From contig BLAL01000356.1 of NCBI GenBank assembly GCA_015698045.1, positions 868,001 through 932,000 on the forward strand: 64,000 bases of DNA. The letters run 5' to 3'. The notes beneath the pieces were generated by a model. The model was given only the letters and a program-made list of their open reading frames with translations, had not been told where the DNA came from and searched no databases. The position numbers and the translations under genes are program-made. Position 1 is the stretch's first letter, and each line of letters starts with the position of its first letter. This DNA is from Rhizophagus clarus. Taxonomy: Eukaryota > Glomeromycota > Glomeromycetes > Glomerales > Glomeraceae. Of the stretch, positions 12,629-24,370 are shown one piece after another.

Positions 12629-13163
12629 AAAATTGTAAATATTGGGCAGTGATAAATAAACAGTTTGCATTTGCAAACCGCTAAAATCAATCATTATCAT
12701 CGTTTTTTTTATTTAGTTTGTTATAACAATATAAAGAATAAATGCAATTCCTATAGGTTAACTAGTCGATAAAATAAAAATTTGCTATTTGCCTTAAAAG
12801 TTACTATCCTAACCACCTTTTTATGTCTAAACATTTTGATTGCGCTTAAAAAAATACGTGTAATCATGCACTTAATACAGAATTTGGAAATCGTATAAAC
12901 TTGCATCTTGGGTTGAAGTCAAAAAAAATAAGGAAAAGTTGACCATATGTAAAGTTTTTGTACAAAATGTCATACTATAAAAAAAAGCGTTGGAATAGAT
13001 TGCCAGAAACCTCTAAATTGAAAAGTTCTTAAGGTTCTTTCGTTAATTATTTGAGCCAATATCACGTTGCATTAGACCATTCATTTTTGATTATTAGTAT
13101 TACACAAAATTTCAATTAGTGATCGACAAGTGAATCGCCTTATCCTGACATGACTACTGATTG
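12629..13163. other. 3' flank of the 4.5-kb transposon
   Basis: No gene is seen between the stop codon and the right inverted end. It is moderately AT-rich with no obvious repeats apart from the terminus. Confidence 0.5.
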
Positions 13164-13167
13164 ATAC

Positions 13168-13240
13168 CTCTACTCAAAAGTCCAGTTCATAATTTTATTT
13201 AATATTGTAATGTGAGAAGTAAGATGCCAAAAATAATTAA
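13168..13240 (-). repeat. Continuation of the split mini-exon array
   Basis: Minus-strand CTGGACTTTTGA followed by GTAGAGG resembles the exon 3' ends and donors of the 8040-8635 array (for example AACCAGATTTTA before GTAAAAG). This suggests that the 4.5-kb transposon landed a few bases inside an intron of that array. Confidence 0.4.
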
Positions 13241-13357
13241 ATAGTAATATAGTAAATAGAAAGATTACGTAATACAAATTACATGATATAATAATATAAG
13301 TTATTTGTAGAGTTTATTTTTAATTTAAATTTTATTTTTATTTTACTTATTTTTAGA

Positions 13358-13519
13358 TTAAGAAAAGATAATATTAGAAATATAACAGGAATAATTTCTT
13401 ATAGAGACTTGATTAAAAGAATAGTTGAAAGAGGAGGAATGATGCAATGCCAAGCAATGCCAAGCGTTACAATTTTTGAATCATCATTTAAAAAGAGAGA
13501 AATAAATGACCATATTTAG
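13358..13519 (+). other. Open exon-like block, 53 codons
   Basis: A polypyrimidine-AG acceptor (TTATTTTTAG) precedes an open frame starting LRKDNIRNITGIISYRDLIK and ending at TAG 13519. Its composition is more protein-like than the surroundings. No family is recognised, and no upstream exon was found within 200 bp. It could be the last exon of a gene cut off by the transposon insertion, or chance. Confidence 0.2.
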
Positions 13520-13829
13520 AAAAAGAAAAATACTTTAATATTCTGAATCTTTTTAAATGATGTAATACTAAGGAAAATGGAATTCAATGGAAGAATATTT
13601 TGTAGGACTTTATAGGATTTTATAGAATTATAAGTTTAGTGAAAATAGTATTTTATATAAAAAAGATCAATTCTTGATTTAGTTTTGATATCAATCTGAT
13701 CATAGGTATTATTTAATAAATAAAGGGAAACTCTGCTTAAATGAAAATTTGAAGGTATTTTAATTAATTATTTGTGATGTGTTGTTTATTTTATTGTTAT
13801 AAAATTATATTTGAATTATACTTCTCAGT

Positions 13830-15420
13830 GTAATTAATTTAATTATGGCATTATACCTAACGTAATATGCCATAATAATTACAGTTTCAAATTTTAAAAA
13901 TGCTGATATGCCATAATTAAATTATCTTGTCATATTAATTACAGCAGCATAATTGAAATTATGGCTGATCATATGATTTTTAAATTATGTAACTGTGATT
14001 TCAGATTGAGATTATAGATCAATTATGTAATTGCAGATTACCGTAATCTTTTTTTTTATTTCATTTTAAATTATTAAAAAAAAATTTTTATTTAAACTAT
14101 TTTTCAGTTTGTTTAAACCGAATATTTTTTTTTAAAAAAAAATATATTTAAATTACTTATTTCAGTTCTTAAAACTGAAAAAGTATTATTTGGTTTTTTT
14201 TTGTAGGAAATAGATGCCTACTCTAGTGAAAAATATTGGTAGGTTCTAAAAAAGGAGTTTAGAGTATTAATTTAAAGAAACATTCTAACATTTCATTTTT
14301 TCTTTACTTTTGTAGAGAACAGCCTTGAAACTCTTAGGTAAATTAAATGAAGGGAGTTTTTGTGAAATTAACTTGAAGAAATATTCTAACGTTTCTTTTT
14401 TTTCTTTATTTTGCAGAAATCACCAGGGAACAGTTTGAAGACCTCAGATAAGTTAAAAGAAGGAAGTTTTTGTGAAATTAACTTGAAGAAACATTCTACT
14501 ATTTCTTTTTTTTTTTCTTTATTTTTGCAGAAAACACCAGGGAACGGTCTTGGAGACCTTAGATAAGTTGAATAGAGTGAGTTTTTGTAAAATTGACTTA
14601 AATAAATGTTTTAACATTTCTTTTTCTTTATTTTTATAGGGAACGGTTTTAGAAGTCTTGGGTAAGTTAAATGGAGAGAGTTTTTGGAAAATTAACTTGA
14701 AGAAACATTTTAATATTTCTTTTTTCTTTATTTTTGCAAAAAATACCAAGGAATGGTCTTGAGACCTCAGGTAAGTTGAATAGAAGGAGTTTTTGTGAAA
14801 TTGACTCAAAGAAATATTCTAACATTTCTTTTTTCTTTATTTGTAAAGAATAGCCTTAGAAAAGGTAAACAGGTCGTGGTATATGTGATATGAAGTTCAA
14901 CTTCAAAATTCACAATGTTGTGAAATTGAAAAAATAATTGTGGGTATTTTATAATTTTAATAAAATCAAATATAGCTTAAGTTGTTTTTATATATTTAAT
15001 TTAAAAACCACATTATTTGGTATTAGAGACAATTTTTTGTGTATTTCTTTAGCAAAGAAACAAGTGCAAATTTATTATTTTTTGTTATGAATGAAATATT
15101 AGCCAATGATGATAAGAAAGTTTCATTAGCAAATAATTTTTATCAAAGTAGCCAATTATTATTTTTTATAAATTTATTTTTGTTAAATAATTACGTCTAA
15201 TATAAATCAATTATGTCAGTACAAATTAATTACGCCAATACTAATCAATTACGTCAATATAAATCAATTACGTCAGTATAATAAATTATGATACATCAAT
15301 TCGCAATTTAGCATTGTGCTGTAATATTACGGCATTTAAAAATCAATTACGCTAAGAAGTATAATTTGAATACGTTATTGCAAAATTATGCTTAAATGAT
15401 ATAATAATTAATTAATGGAA
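13830..15420. mobile_element. Possible non-autonomous element with TAATTACGTCA-type subterminal repeats
   Basis: The left part (13830-14050) is full of ATAATTATGGCATAAT-like words. The right part (15180-15400) has repeated CAATTACGTCAG words in the opposite sense. They bracket the plus-strand exon-intron array at 14200-14870. Exact ends and a target duplication could not be fixed. Confidence 0.35.
14200..14870 (+). repeat. Tandem mini-exon/intron array, plus strand
   Basis: About six units with a period of roughly 100-115 bp. Each has an acceptor (TTTTGTAG or TTTTGCAG ending at 14315, 14416, 14530, 14639), a 20-32 nt exon-like core (CACCAGGGAACGGTCTTGGA type), then GTAAGTTAAAT. The intron holds a TTCTAAC branch-point-like site about 30 nt before the next acceptor. 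Some units have a donor changed to ATAAGT or an acceptor changed to GCAA, so the array is partly worn. It is the only array here on the plus strand. Confidence 0.6.
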
Positions 15421-16250
15421 AGAAATTACATCTTAATTGATGTTTGAGAGTACTGTCTTTAATTAATTGTAATATTATTCTGATATGTTGAATAAAAGAT
15501 GAAGTTATGCTCAATTGAAATTTAAAGTTTAAGGAAAAGTTATGGCGAAAGCCATCTAAAAATAAAATTAAATTAAATTATATAGGAAAAAAGATATGGA
15601 AAAAGGGTTAAGTTCTCGTAAAGAAAAAGAGTTAAATTTCTGTAAAGAAAAAGGGTTAGGTTTCTTAAATAAAAATGAAAATAAAGGAATTAGTTTCCTA
15701 AAGAAATGAGTAGTAAAAGAAATATTAAGAAAAATTAAGAGAATCTAAACCAAGTATAAAATGAGTATTTCATGAAAAAATCAGTGTAATACGGTATTAT
15801 TCTTTACCTTCACAATATTTCTACAAAAGGAAAAAAGAATATTAAAAATATTTCTTTATTTAAAATATGACAAATTACATCTAACTTACTTTATATATAA
15901 ATCCAGTCTAATATAAAATAAAATATTTTTTTTGTTATAAAAAAAAAATACTTTTTTTGATTTGATTTGTGAATAGATATCAAAACTATATATATATCAT
16001 ATGATATACTATGTTAAAATACTAAAATAGGTTTAGCAGTTTTGGCAGTTTTAGTATTTTGACATTAAGTGCTTACTGAAATCTGGTTTTGATAGTTTTA
16101 GTAAGAATATTAATTGTATTACATAATTTTATAAAAAAAATTTTATTTATCGAATCTTTAATTTTATTTTAAATTTTATTAGCTAATTTTATAATAAAAA
16201 ATAAATTATATCATAAAATTTTTATAATTTTAATTGTATTATTAATATTA
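15421..16250. other. AT-rich gap
   Basis: No gene. A short repeat of AAAGAAAAAGGGTTA-like words occurs at 15595-15710. GTTTAGCAGTTTTGGCAGTT at 16031 resembles the subterminal words of the hAT family at 7873 and 54205. Confidence 0.4.
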
Positions 16251-16255
16251 TAATA

Positions 16256-16905
<650 letters not shown>

Positions 16906-17459
16906 ACATTTAGTACTTATAAAAAAAGGAAATTAATTAATCATATTGGTGAATTTGTTCCATCGCCCAAATATATCAAATTTTATACTAATAAAGATTA
17001 ACTAAAATTAGAATATGTAATACAATAATCTGAAAAGCGAAATCAATTTTTAAAAAGTACAGTTTAGAGCGATTTAAAGTTTGGCCAAAATTAGCATAAT
17101 TTTGGCCAAATTTAACGTAACATTAAATCAGTAAATAGACAATGCGAAGATTTTTAAAAAGCAATTATTAATAAAACAAATTAGTACTAAGTAAATACCA
17201 ATAAAAATTATTACAATAATGCAACAATTAATGTAATTTATTTAGGTATTCAGAATTTTTATTTAGTTTGTAATTATATTGTAAATAATTACTAGGGAAA
17301 CTACGCCTTTACTATACGTATAACTGAAACTCTTTTCATAGTACATAGAAAAATATTAAAAATTCCATAATATAACTTAATTATTTATATTCAAAAATTT
17401 GTTTAACAGGTTAAATTGTCCTTTAAAAATTAACTATTTATTTTTAACATAATAGATAA

Positions 17460-18470
17460 CTAGTAATGTTTATGTAAGAAAAGTCTAACAATAATGATAG
17501 GAAAAAAGCAGTAATGAGAATAATAGTGGAAATAATAATGAGAAATAAAAAAAACAATGGGGAATGGTAAAAGATGAGAAAATATAAGGGAGAAAAAGCA
17601 GAAAGGAAATAAAGAAATAAACAAAAGAGAATTAAAGTGAAAAAAAAACAGGGAAAGAGAAAATGAAGAAAGGAGTATAAACAAAAGGAAAGAGAACAAA
17701 ACCAGAAAGGGAAGAAAAACAAAAATAAAAGAAAAAGAACAAAATAAAGATAAAAGAGAACGAAAATAAAGTGAAGGAGCAAAAATAAAGTGAAGAGAAA
17801 TGAAAATAAGATGAAGAGGAACAAAAATAAGTGAAGAGGAACGAAAATAAGTGAAGAAGAACGAAAATAAGTGAAGAAGAATGAAAATAAGGTGAAGAGG
17901 AATGAAAATAAGGTGAAGAGGAATGAAAATATGGTGAAGAGGAATGAAAATAAGGTGAAGAGGAATGAAAATAAGTAAAGAGGAACGAAAATAAGTGAAG
18001 AGGAACGAAAATAAGGTGAAGAGGAATGAAAATATGGTGAAGAGGAACGAAAATAAGGTGAAGAGGAACGAAAATAAGTGAAGAGGAATAAAAATAAGTA
18101 AAGAGGAACGAAAATAAGTGAAGAAGAACGAAAATAAAGACAAAAGGGAATAAAAATAAAGATATTTCAAAGAAAACAAAGATGAAAAAAAGAAATAAAG
18201 ATGAAAGAAATAAAACAAAAATGAAGGAAATAAAATGAAGATGAGGGAATAAATAAAGAAATAAAGGAACCAAAGGCAGATAAATAAGAAGAAAGAGAAA
18301 GTGGATGAAAACAAAAGATAACAAAAAGAAGGAAAGTGAAAAACCAAAATCTAAAACCCATAAAAAAGAATAATAAAGTTAGTAAAAACGAAATATAAAA
18401 AACAAACAAAAAAGAAAAAAAAAAGAAAAAAAGAAGCATACCCTATTCATAAAACTAAAAGGCTAAAGAT
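17460..18470. repeat. Purine-strand minisatellite
   Basis: The plus strand is nearly all A and G. Between about 17780 and 18140 a 20-22 bp unit, GAAGAGGAACGAAAATAAGG, is repeated about 17 times with small changes. The three minus-strand reading frames all stay open because of strand bias; none is a gene. The left end grades into GAAATAAAG-type words. Sequence to 18470 resembles 34100-34180. Confidence 0.88.
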
Positions 18471-18700
18471 CTAAAAAAAAGAAATCGAAATGAGAAGAAA
18501 ACTAAAAACAAAAGAAGAAAAGTATAAAAAACAAAATATAAAAAACTAATACAAAAATAAGACGAAATAACATAACTTTAACGCAAAATCAGAAAACTTA
18601 AAACCCAAAAGAAAGAAATAAATTAGAAATGAACAAAATATAAAAAAATGGAATAAAACAGTAAAAACATACCTGGTTTTTATTTTATTTAAAAGAAAAA
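18440..18700 (-). repeat. Degenerate exon-intron-like units
   Basis: Minus-strand blocks of the type GGGTTTTAAGTTTTCTGATT follow pyrimidine-rich stretches with TTTAG-like ends, spaced roughly 80-110 bp. They resemble the 7380-7680 block. The similarity to the clearer arrays is weak. Confidence 0.25.
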
Positions 18701-19161
18701 TATCATGCCTAAAAAAAAAGATGCAAATAATTACATTGGATCACCAATTCCATTTTCCCAAAAAAAAAATGTTAAAAAAAAAAATGAAATTTTTTTTTTC
18801 AGGGGGTTTTTTTTTTTTAACAAAATGCTTTTTTTCTTTTTGTATATATTTCAGTTTGGAAATGATCATTAGAGATATTACTAAATTTAGGTCAAATACA
18901 GGTTTCAAAAAGCCATATGCTACAATTGCCACGTATGCCACATGGCACAAATTTTGATCTGATAGTTTATTTTTATCAATCATAACATAGCCACATCAGT
19001 TTTTTTTATTACACTTCGCTTATTTTTTTTTATATTTTAATGTTTTAATTTTAATAAACTTTCACTTATATTATTTTGTTGCTTATAATTTTTATTATTT
19101 ATATATTTTTTTAAAATATTTATGTCTAATGGTCTAAGTGTAGTTGCATAAAATATAAACT

Positions 19162-21590
19162 ATGATAGAAGAAAGCACCTATCCTAAAAGTTCATTTATT
19201 AAGCTTTTTGATAATAAAAGAACCTTTTTTTATAAGATCATAAAAGAGGGAACATATCCTCTCACAGAACAACTTTATTATACCAGATATCCAAAACACC
19301 CAATTCCTCATAATTATATTGTTAGAATTCAATACAGAAAAGCAAAGCATATAGTTAAATGTTCAATTGAATATGTAGAGAAAAAGCCTTTATACAAAGT
19401 TTACTTTAAGATTAATTTTACAAGAGAAGTATGATCCTGGGAGTCTACAACAGATGCTGCTTGCAAGTATTATCGGGTACACTTTAACTTTTTAAAAATA
19501 TTTTTGATGTTGAAAACAAGTACTAATGTATACTATTAGGAGTTTAATGAAATGGGTGAAATGGATGAAAATCAAAATAGAAACCAGTCAAATAAAGAAA
19601 ATAACAAAAAAATGTCTGGTCCTTTACTTTTTGGTCTCAAGCTACTTAGTGTTGAACAAATACGAAAGACAATGTCTTTAGATCATAAAATTCGACCATT
19701 TAATGATCTTGGTAATTCTCAAAAATGTTGCAAAATACTTGGATTATCACAGTGTGTTTTAGATATTGTTGAAAAAAAAAAGGCAATACGTTTCATCCAG
19801 ATAATCAGATAAAACTTAAACAAATAAAATTTGAGACTTATGATGATTCGTATAATATTAATTTTGGAAAGTTAGATAGAGTAAAAGAAACAAAAAAAAT
19901 TGAAGCAATTGTGAAATCTTTAGATAAAGAGCATATTTCAAGAGAAGCTTATCAATCTTTAGCACGAATTGAAGATCTTCCACATGAAAAGGTAGTATAT
20001 GATATGCGACAAAAAATTAATGTGAAAGTGAAAAAAAAGGTTCCAATAATTCTTGTTGATTTGTCACAATCATCTGTATTTGAACCAATCACTGAAGAAC
20101 CTGATATTATTGATGGTGCAATTATTTTGAATATGATAGAATCAGTTGGAAAAGGAGGTTAGCATCGTATAACAAATATTTTAAATTATATAATACCATT
20201 ATATGGAGTCTTTGCAATAGAAAGGTACGAAACTCAAAAAAAATTTTAAATTTATTTTATATGCTAATTATGTTTTTTATACTAAAATAAGTGTAAATTT
20301 AATATTAATTAAATTTTTATTTTTTTTTGAGTTTCGTACCTTTCTATTGCAAAGACCCCATATGTCAAAAAAGGAATTTTAATTCCTAGAAGATCAATTT
20401 TATATATTCGGATCTCAGGTGATGGATGCAACGTGGGTCGCAAATTGAAACATGTGATGATAACTATGATATTATTAAATGATTTAGATGGTTTACAAAA
20501 ACCAGATAATCACTATACTTTGGTTTTATATCTGGATGCTGAGACATATGAGTCTCTTAAAAATGCGTTAACTCCTTTAATTTCTGATTTGTGTATATTA
20601 AAGAAGAGAGGTTTTAAACAAACAGATGGTAGTCATTGGCCAGTTGAATTGTATTTCAGCTCTGATTGGAAGTTTTTGGCAACTTGCTTGGGAATGAAAG
20701 CTGCTAACGCAGTACACTTCTGTCTTTGGTGTGATTGCAGCAAAAATGATATTAATACTACATTAAAAACAATCAACAAATCAATGGATAATATTAAAGC
20801 TAATTACAATCAAATAAATGGCCATATAAGAGAACCATTATTCCATATGATATCATTAAAAAATTGGGTGGTTGATGAATTGCACATTTTTTTACGAATA
20901 ACAGATAGATTGTGGGAACTAATGATTTCTGATCTTTGTCGTGAAATTACCGATGAAGAGGTTTGGAAAAATAAAGTCTTATTGGAAATGAAAAGACTCA
21001 ATATATCTTTTCAATTTTAGCACGAAAAAAATATAAATAATCTATCATATACTTCTCTCATGGGCCCAGATAAATTAAAAATTCTTAAAGAATTTGATCT
21101 TTTTGCCATTTTTCAGTCAATAACACGAGCTATACAAATTCATGCCTTGTGGGATCAATTTAGTGAATTATATCATTTAATACAAGACAAGAATACAACA
21201 GGTGAATTTTTTCGTTATAAGGCTAAATCTTGGCTAGATGTATTTACAGCCCCTTCCATAGGACATCCAAACAGAAGCGATTTTGTTAGAAGTATGTATC
21301 GTGTTCAAGATATAATACCATACATTCACGTATTGTGCAATCATGTTGCTGAATTTCTTGAAATCCATCATAAGTTTGGATTATCTGCATTTTCCTGTTC
21401 AGCAGTAGAGAAAAAAAACCATATGCAAGTATGCCTTTATTTTCAAAATACATTAAAAGATGGTGGAAATGAAAATTCCCAAAAATCAGCAATTTTGGAA
21501 ATATTAAAGCATGAAAATTGGCAATTATATTTTGATTCAAATAGTGTTCCTAGTTTTCTTAAAAAATCAAAAAAATATAGGTTGCAGTAG
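19162..21590 (+). pseudogene. DDE-type transposase of an unplaced family, broken
   Basis: The frame starts at ATG 19162 (MIEESTYPKSS). Intron 19477-19539 joins KYYR to EFNEMGEM in frame. Conserved blocks in order: SGPLLFGLKL; DKEHISREAYQSLA; the first acidic motif ISGDGCNVGRK with VMITMILL; FSSDWKFLATCLG (second Asp) followed by FCLWC; VVDELHIFLRITDRLW; and AVEKKNHMQV (candidate catalytic Glu). This D-D-E spacing and the GDG-x-N-x-GR motif recur in a family I recall from mycorrhizal fungi and some animals, but I cannot name it. Breaks: TGA after TREV (19434); a one-base slip in the A-run near 19775; TAG after GKGG (20160); MITE family 1 inserted at 20204, which left the frame intact on either side; and TAG at 21020, probably from a Trp codon. 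It is certainly non-functional. Confidence 0.68.
20204..20360 (+). mobile_element. MITE family 1, copy 2, inside the transposase gene
   Basis: 157 bp with TGGAGTC and GACCCCA ends, flanked by TA at 20202-20203 and 20361-20362. Removing it and one TA joins IPLY to VKKGILIP in frame, so it landed in coding sequence of an already placed transposase gene. Near-identity to copies 1 and 4 suggests recent movement. Confidence 0.92.
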
Positions 21591-21955
21591 TAGAATTTAT
21601 CTTTAGCAAATAAAAAAAGTATTTTCGTAATTAAGTAGAAAAAAAATTTTCAATCGAACTAATTTATCTATTTTATTTAATTTTTTTTGCTTATAAAACT
21701 TGTACTATCCATCATACAATAGTTACAAAACAATAACAATTCATGACTATATAACATAATTAATGCGAACCTATCTAATTTGAAACAATACAATTAAATG
21801 ACAAAAACACTGGGTTTCTGAAAAAAAAAAGAGTAAAGGTCAAATATGAAGTTTATTTATTTACATATTACATAAATTCAAATTATATTTGACATTGATC
21901 TAAAAAAAAATGAAACTGAGCTGAACCAGCTTCAAACTTATGATTCTCTTTATCT

Positions 21956-22496
21956 TTACCCTCCCGTTACCTTCCATTGAACAGTCATTTCTCCATTAAC
22001 CAATAGTTTTTTTTTAGATTTTATTGCATTTTGTGCATTTTGTTCATAATTGCCATTTTCACTCTCAGGCATATACAAACAAACAAAACTTAACTGACCT
22101 TCTCTATAATTACGTTTCCCCCAATTTTCATCATCCAAAATTTTTCCAACTTTTCAAAAGCTTTTTCTCCCTTAAAACCACATAAATAAAATGACCCACA
22201 GGAAGAATAGCGTGCTATATAGTTTTTGAAAATACCAACAAAAGCATCTTCGCTGCAATGTATTGAAAATACTTGTTTCTTAACAGCTGTGTAATGGTTT
22301 TTAAGGCATTTTTGTAATTCTTTAATTATGGCTTTTTTCAAATGTGAAAGTTCGGAGTTTGGAACTGGTCGAATATGTAAAGGAAGTGTATTGTAAGACG
22401 TGTGTTTTAGTGTTTCATGTCATTGAAGTTCTGAACGATTTTTAAACCCTTTAACACGTCTTTTGCAAATTAACTAGTTGAATCTTGCGTAGACAT
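21956..22496 (-). pseudogene. Unrecognised small accessory gene next to the transposase, broken
   Basis: Right to left, an ATG at 22496 gives MSTQDSTS and then a stop. Another frame carries IRPVPNSELSHLKKAIIKEL, continuing through VKKQVFSIHCSEDAFVGIFK and RYSSCGSFYLCGFKGEKAFE. A frame change near 22130 leads to ENWGKRNYREGQLSFVCLYM and ends LLVNGEMTVQWKVTGG at 21956. It is convergent with the transposase gene, 370 bp away, and may be the second gene of the same element. I recall similar proteins in mycorrhizal fungi but no function. Two or more breaks are visible. Confidence 0.5.
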
Positions 22497-22912
22497 GTCT
22501 AAAAAGAGAAAAATATGTATATAAAAAATAACCAAAAAAAAATAGAAAAGACAAATAACATAATTTCATAAGTTTTAAAAAAAAATTAGCAGGTTTATGT
22601 TGAAATACTTACCAAAGTTATTCAGATGGGTTGTGTAGTGGTCAGATGGGTTGAACGCGTTTTTTTTATTAAGTTATTTTTTGTTTTATAATTAGTTAGA
22701 TGCACTTTTTTTTAATTGATTTATATATTCACATGATGTAAATCACATGAATGCCAAACATATTAGCACTTCGTAATAGGACTAATAAGGCAGTTATATC
22801 TATTAAATCTAAATGAACTAAATTTGTGCATATGATTATTTTAAAAAATAAAAGAATAAAAAAAAAAATAAAAAAAATTTACTTAAATATTTATTAAAAT
22901 AATATACTAGTA

Positions 22913-23095
22913 CCATATGTTTTCAAAATTAAGCCCCCCTTTTTTGCAAAGATTTTGAGCGAAAAGTTTGGGAGGGGGGTGTTTAATTTTGGAAGTTTTT
23001 TTATTAGTATTTCATATATGATTTTTTTTAACAAAACTTGAAAAGTTTGGGGTGGTGCTTAATTTCGGGAGGTGACTAATATTAGAAAAATATGG
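22913..23095. mobile_element. MITE, 183 bp, CCATATGTTTTC ends
   Basis: Imperfect inverted ends (CCATATGTTTTCAAAATTAA against CCATATTTTTCTAATATTAG), flanked by TA at 22911-22912 and 23096-23097. The inside is G-rich on one strand (GGGAGGGGGG). Single copy in the window. Confidence 0.6.
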
Positions 23096-23105
23096 TATAT
23101 ATATG

Positions 23106-23282
23106 TTGCCAAAATTAGCCAAAATTATATTCTGAAATTGAAAGTCTAATATTTAAAAATATCTAAAAATATTTTATAATTTTAGTTGACATTACAAATT
23201 TGACCAAATTACTAAAATATTTTCAGCTAATTTTGGCTTTTAGACTTTCAATTTTAGAAATAATTTCAGCCAATTTTGGTAA
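23106..23282. mobile_element. MITE, about 177 bp, TTGCCAAAATT ends
   Basis: Inverted ends TTGCCAAAATTAGCCAAAAT and, from the right, TTACCAAAATTGGCTGAAAT, each followed inward by TTGAAAGTCTAA-like sequence. It lies in TATATA-rich DNA, so the target duplication is unclear. Confidence 0.55.
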
Positions 23283-23838
23283 TATATATAATATACTATA
23301 TATCTAGAAAAAAAATAAAAAGATTAGTAAAAAAAATAATGAAAAAAATAAAAAAAAACAAAAAAAATAAAACTTATAATTTCTACTAAAATAGAATTAA
23401 CAATTATATTTAAAAAAAAAAAAATAAATAAGTTAATAAAAATCAAAAAAAAAAAAAGAATAAAAGTAAAAAAAAACTATTTATTAAAAAAATAATTAAA
23501 GATTGTATCTAAATTTAAAAAAATAAATAGATAAACTAATTAATATATTTAATATACTATATAAATTACATTATTAAATCATGTGTTTTGTATTTAAATA
23601 TATAGTATAAACTAAAAAATTTTAATATTCAAAAATATTAATACATATTTTAAAATTAGATTACACCAAATTAATTTTCTATTTAATATAACAAGGTCAA
23701 GATTTTTTAGAAGGGAGATGTGATTTAATAATAAAAAACATAGCCAGAATTATTATTATTATTAATTTTAGTCTAAATTAAATATTTATTAAATATTTAA
23801 AAAAAACAAAAAAACTAATACCCTTCTTCCCAACTTAC
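23283..23838. other. AT-rich gap
   Basis: No gene or clear element; A-runs and TAA-rich sequence only. Confidence 0.5.
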
Positions 23839-24106
23839 ATCTCTGAATTCCAGTCCAAATTTCAGTCTGAGTTCAGTCTGAATTTTAACAAAAGCCATTC
23901 CTAAAGTAAAAAAAATAAACAGAATGTTAGTACTGTTTTAAAACAAAAAAAAATATATCCCCTCCTACTCTTAACTTACAATTTATAAGCTCCAGTTTGA
24001 ATTTTGAGTTCAGTAGCCATTCCTAAAGAAAAAAAAAGAACGTTAGCAATGTTTCAAAAATAAAAAAATATGACCCACGTACTTACTTATCAGCAGCTGA
24101 AGAAGA
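23839..24106 (-). repeat. Tandem mini-exon/intron array, minus strand
   Basis: Three exon-like segments: 24087-24106 (20 nt), 23980-24022 (43 nt) and 23839-23900 (62 nt). Each is followed by a GTAAGT donor and preceded by a T-rich acceptor (TTTTAAG, TTTCTTTAG, TTTACTTTAG). The two introns (64 and 79 nt) contain TGCTAAC and TACTAAC branch-point sites 20-30 nt before the acceptor. The two longer cores share GAATGGCT and AATTCAGACTGAA-type words. No start codon was located. Confidence 0.6.
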
Positions 24107-24370
24107 CTTAAAAAAAAAATATTTGTAAATAATTTGATTTATAAACTGATATAATTAATTAAATTTTTTTTTAACTATTCAGTTATGAAAAGAAATTATT
24201 TAAAAAAAATTATTGATAAGTCATATGATCAATTTATCATAATGGTATAACTGACAAAATCAATTTTTTTTTATTTTTCAAATTTTTGAATTATAAGCTA
24301 TAAGCAAGCTTAAACAAATAAATAAATGTTTTTTATTGTTGGTTATTATAGATCTATGAAAAATTATGTG

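Larger units (their letters stand above)
8636..13163 (+). mobile_element. 4.5-kb DNA transposon with CAATCAGT inverted ends and ATAC target duplication
   Basis: The left end is CAATCAGTGGTCATGTTAGG and the right end, reverse-complemented, is CAATCAGTAGTCATGTCAGG: 20 bp with two differences. ATAC stands directly outside both ends (8632-8635 and 13164-13167), a 4-bp target duplication. The interior has one plus-strand gene (9070-12628) with a DUF6589-like region. I cannot assign a known superfamily: TTAA-specific groups do not fit ATAC, and hAT, CACTA, MULE and Tc1 make duplications of other lengths. A shorter element at 38422-39835 shares the terminal motif and a 4-bp duplication. Confidence 0.75.

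Noticed and set aside
8636-13163. Assignment to PiggyBac or Kolobok-type (TTAA) transposons on duplication length
   Set aside because: The duplicated word is ATAC, not TTAA, and the protein lacks the family blocks I know.
17444-18439. Several overlapping Phe/Ser/Leu-rich minus-strand frames up to 295 codons
   Set aside because: Three phases are open together because the plus strand is purine-only. The frames follow the 20-22 bp minisatellite and have no gene-like features.
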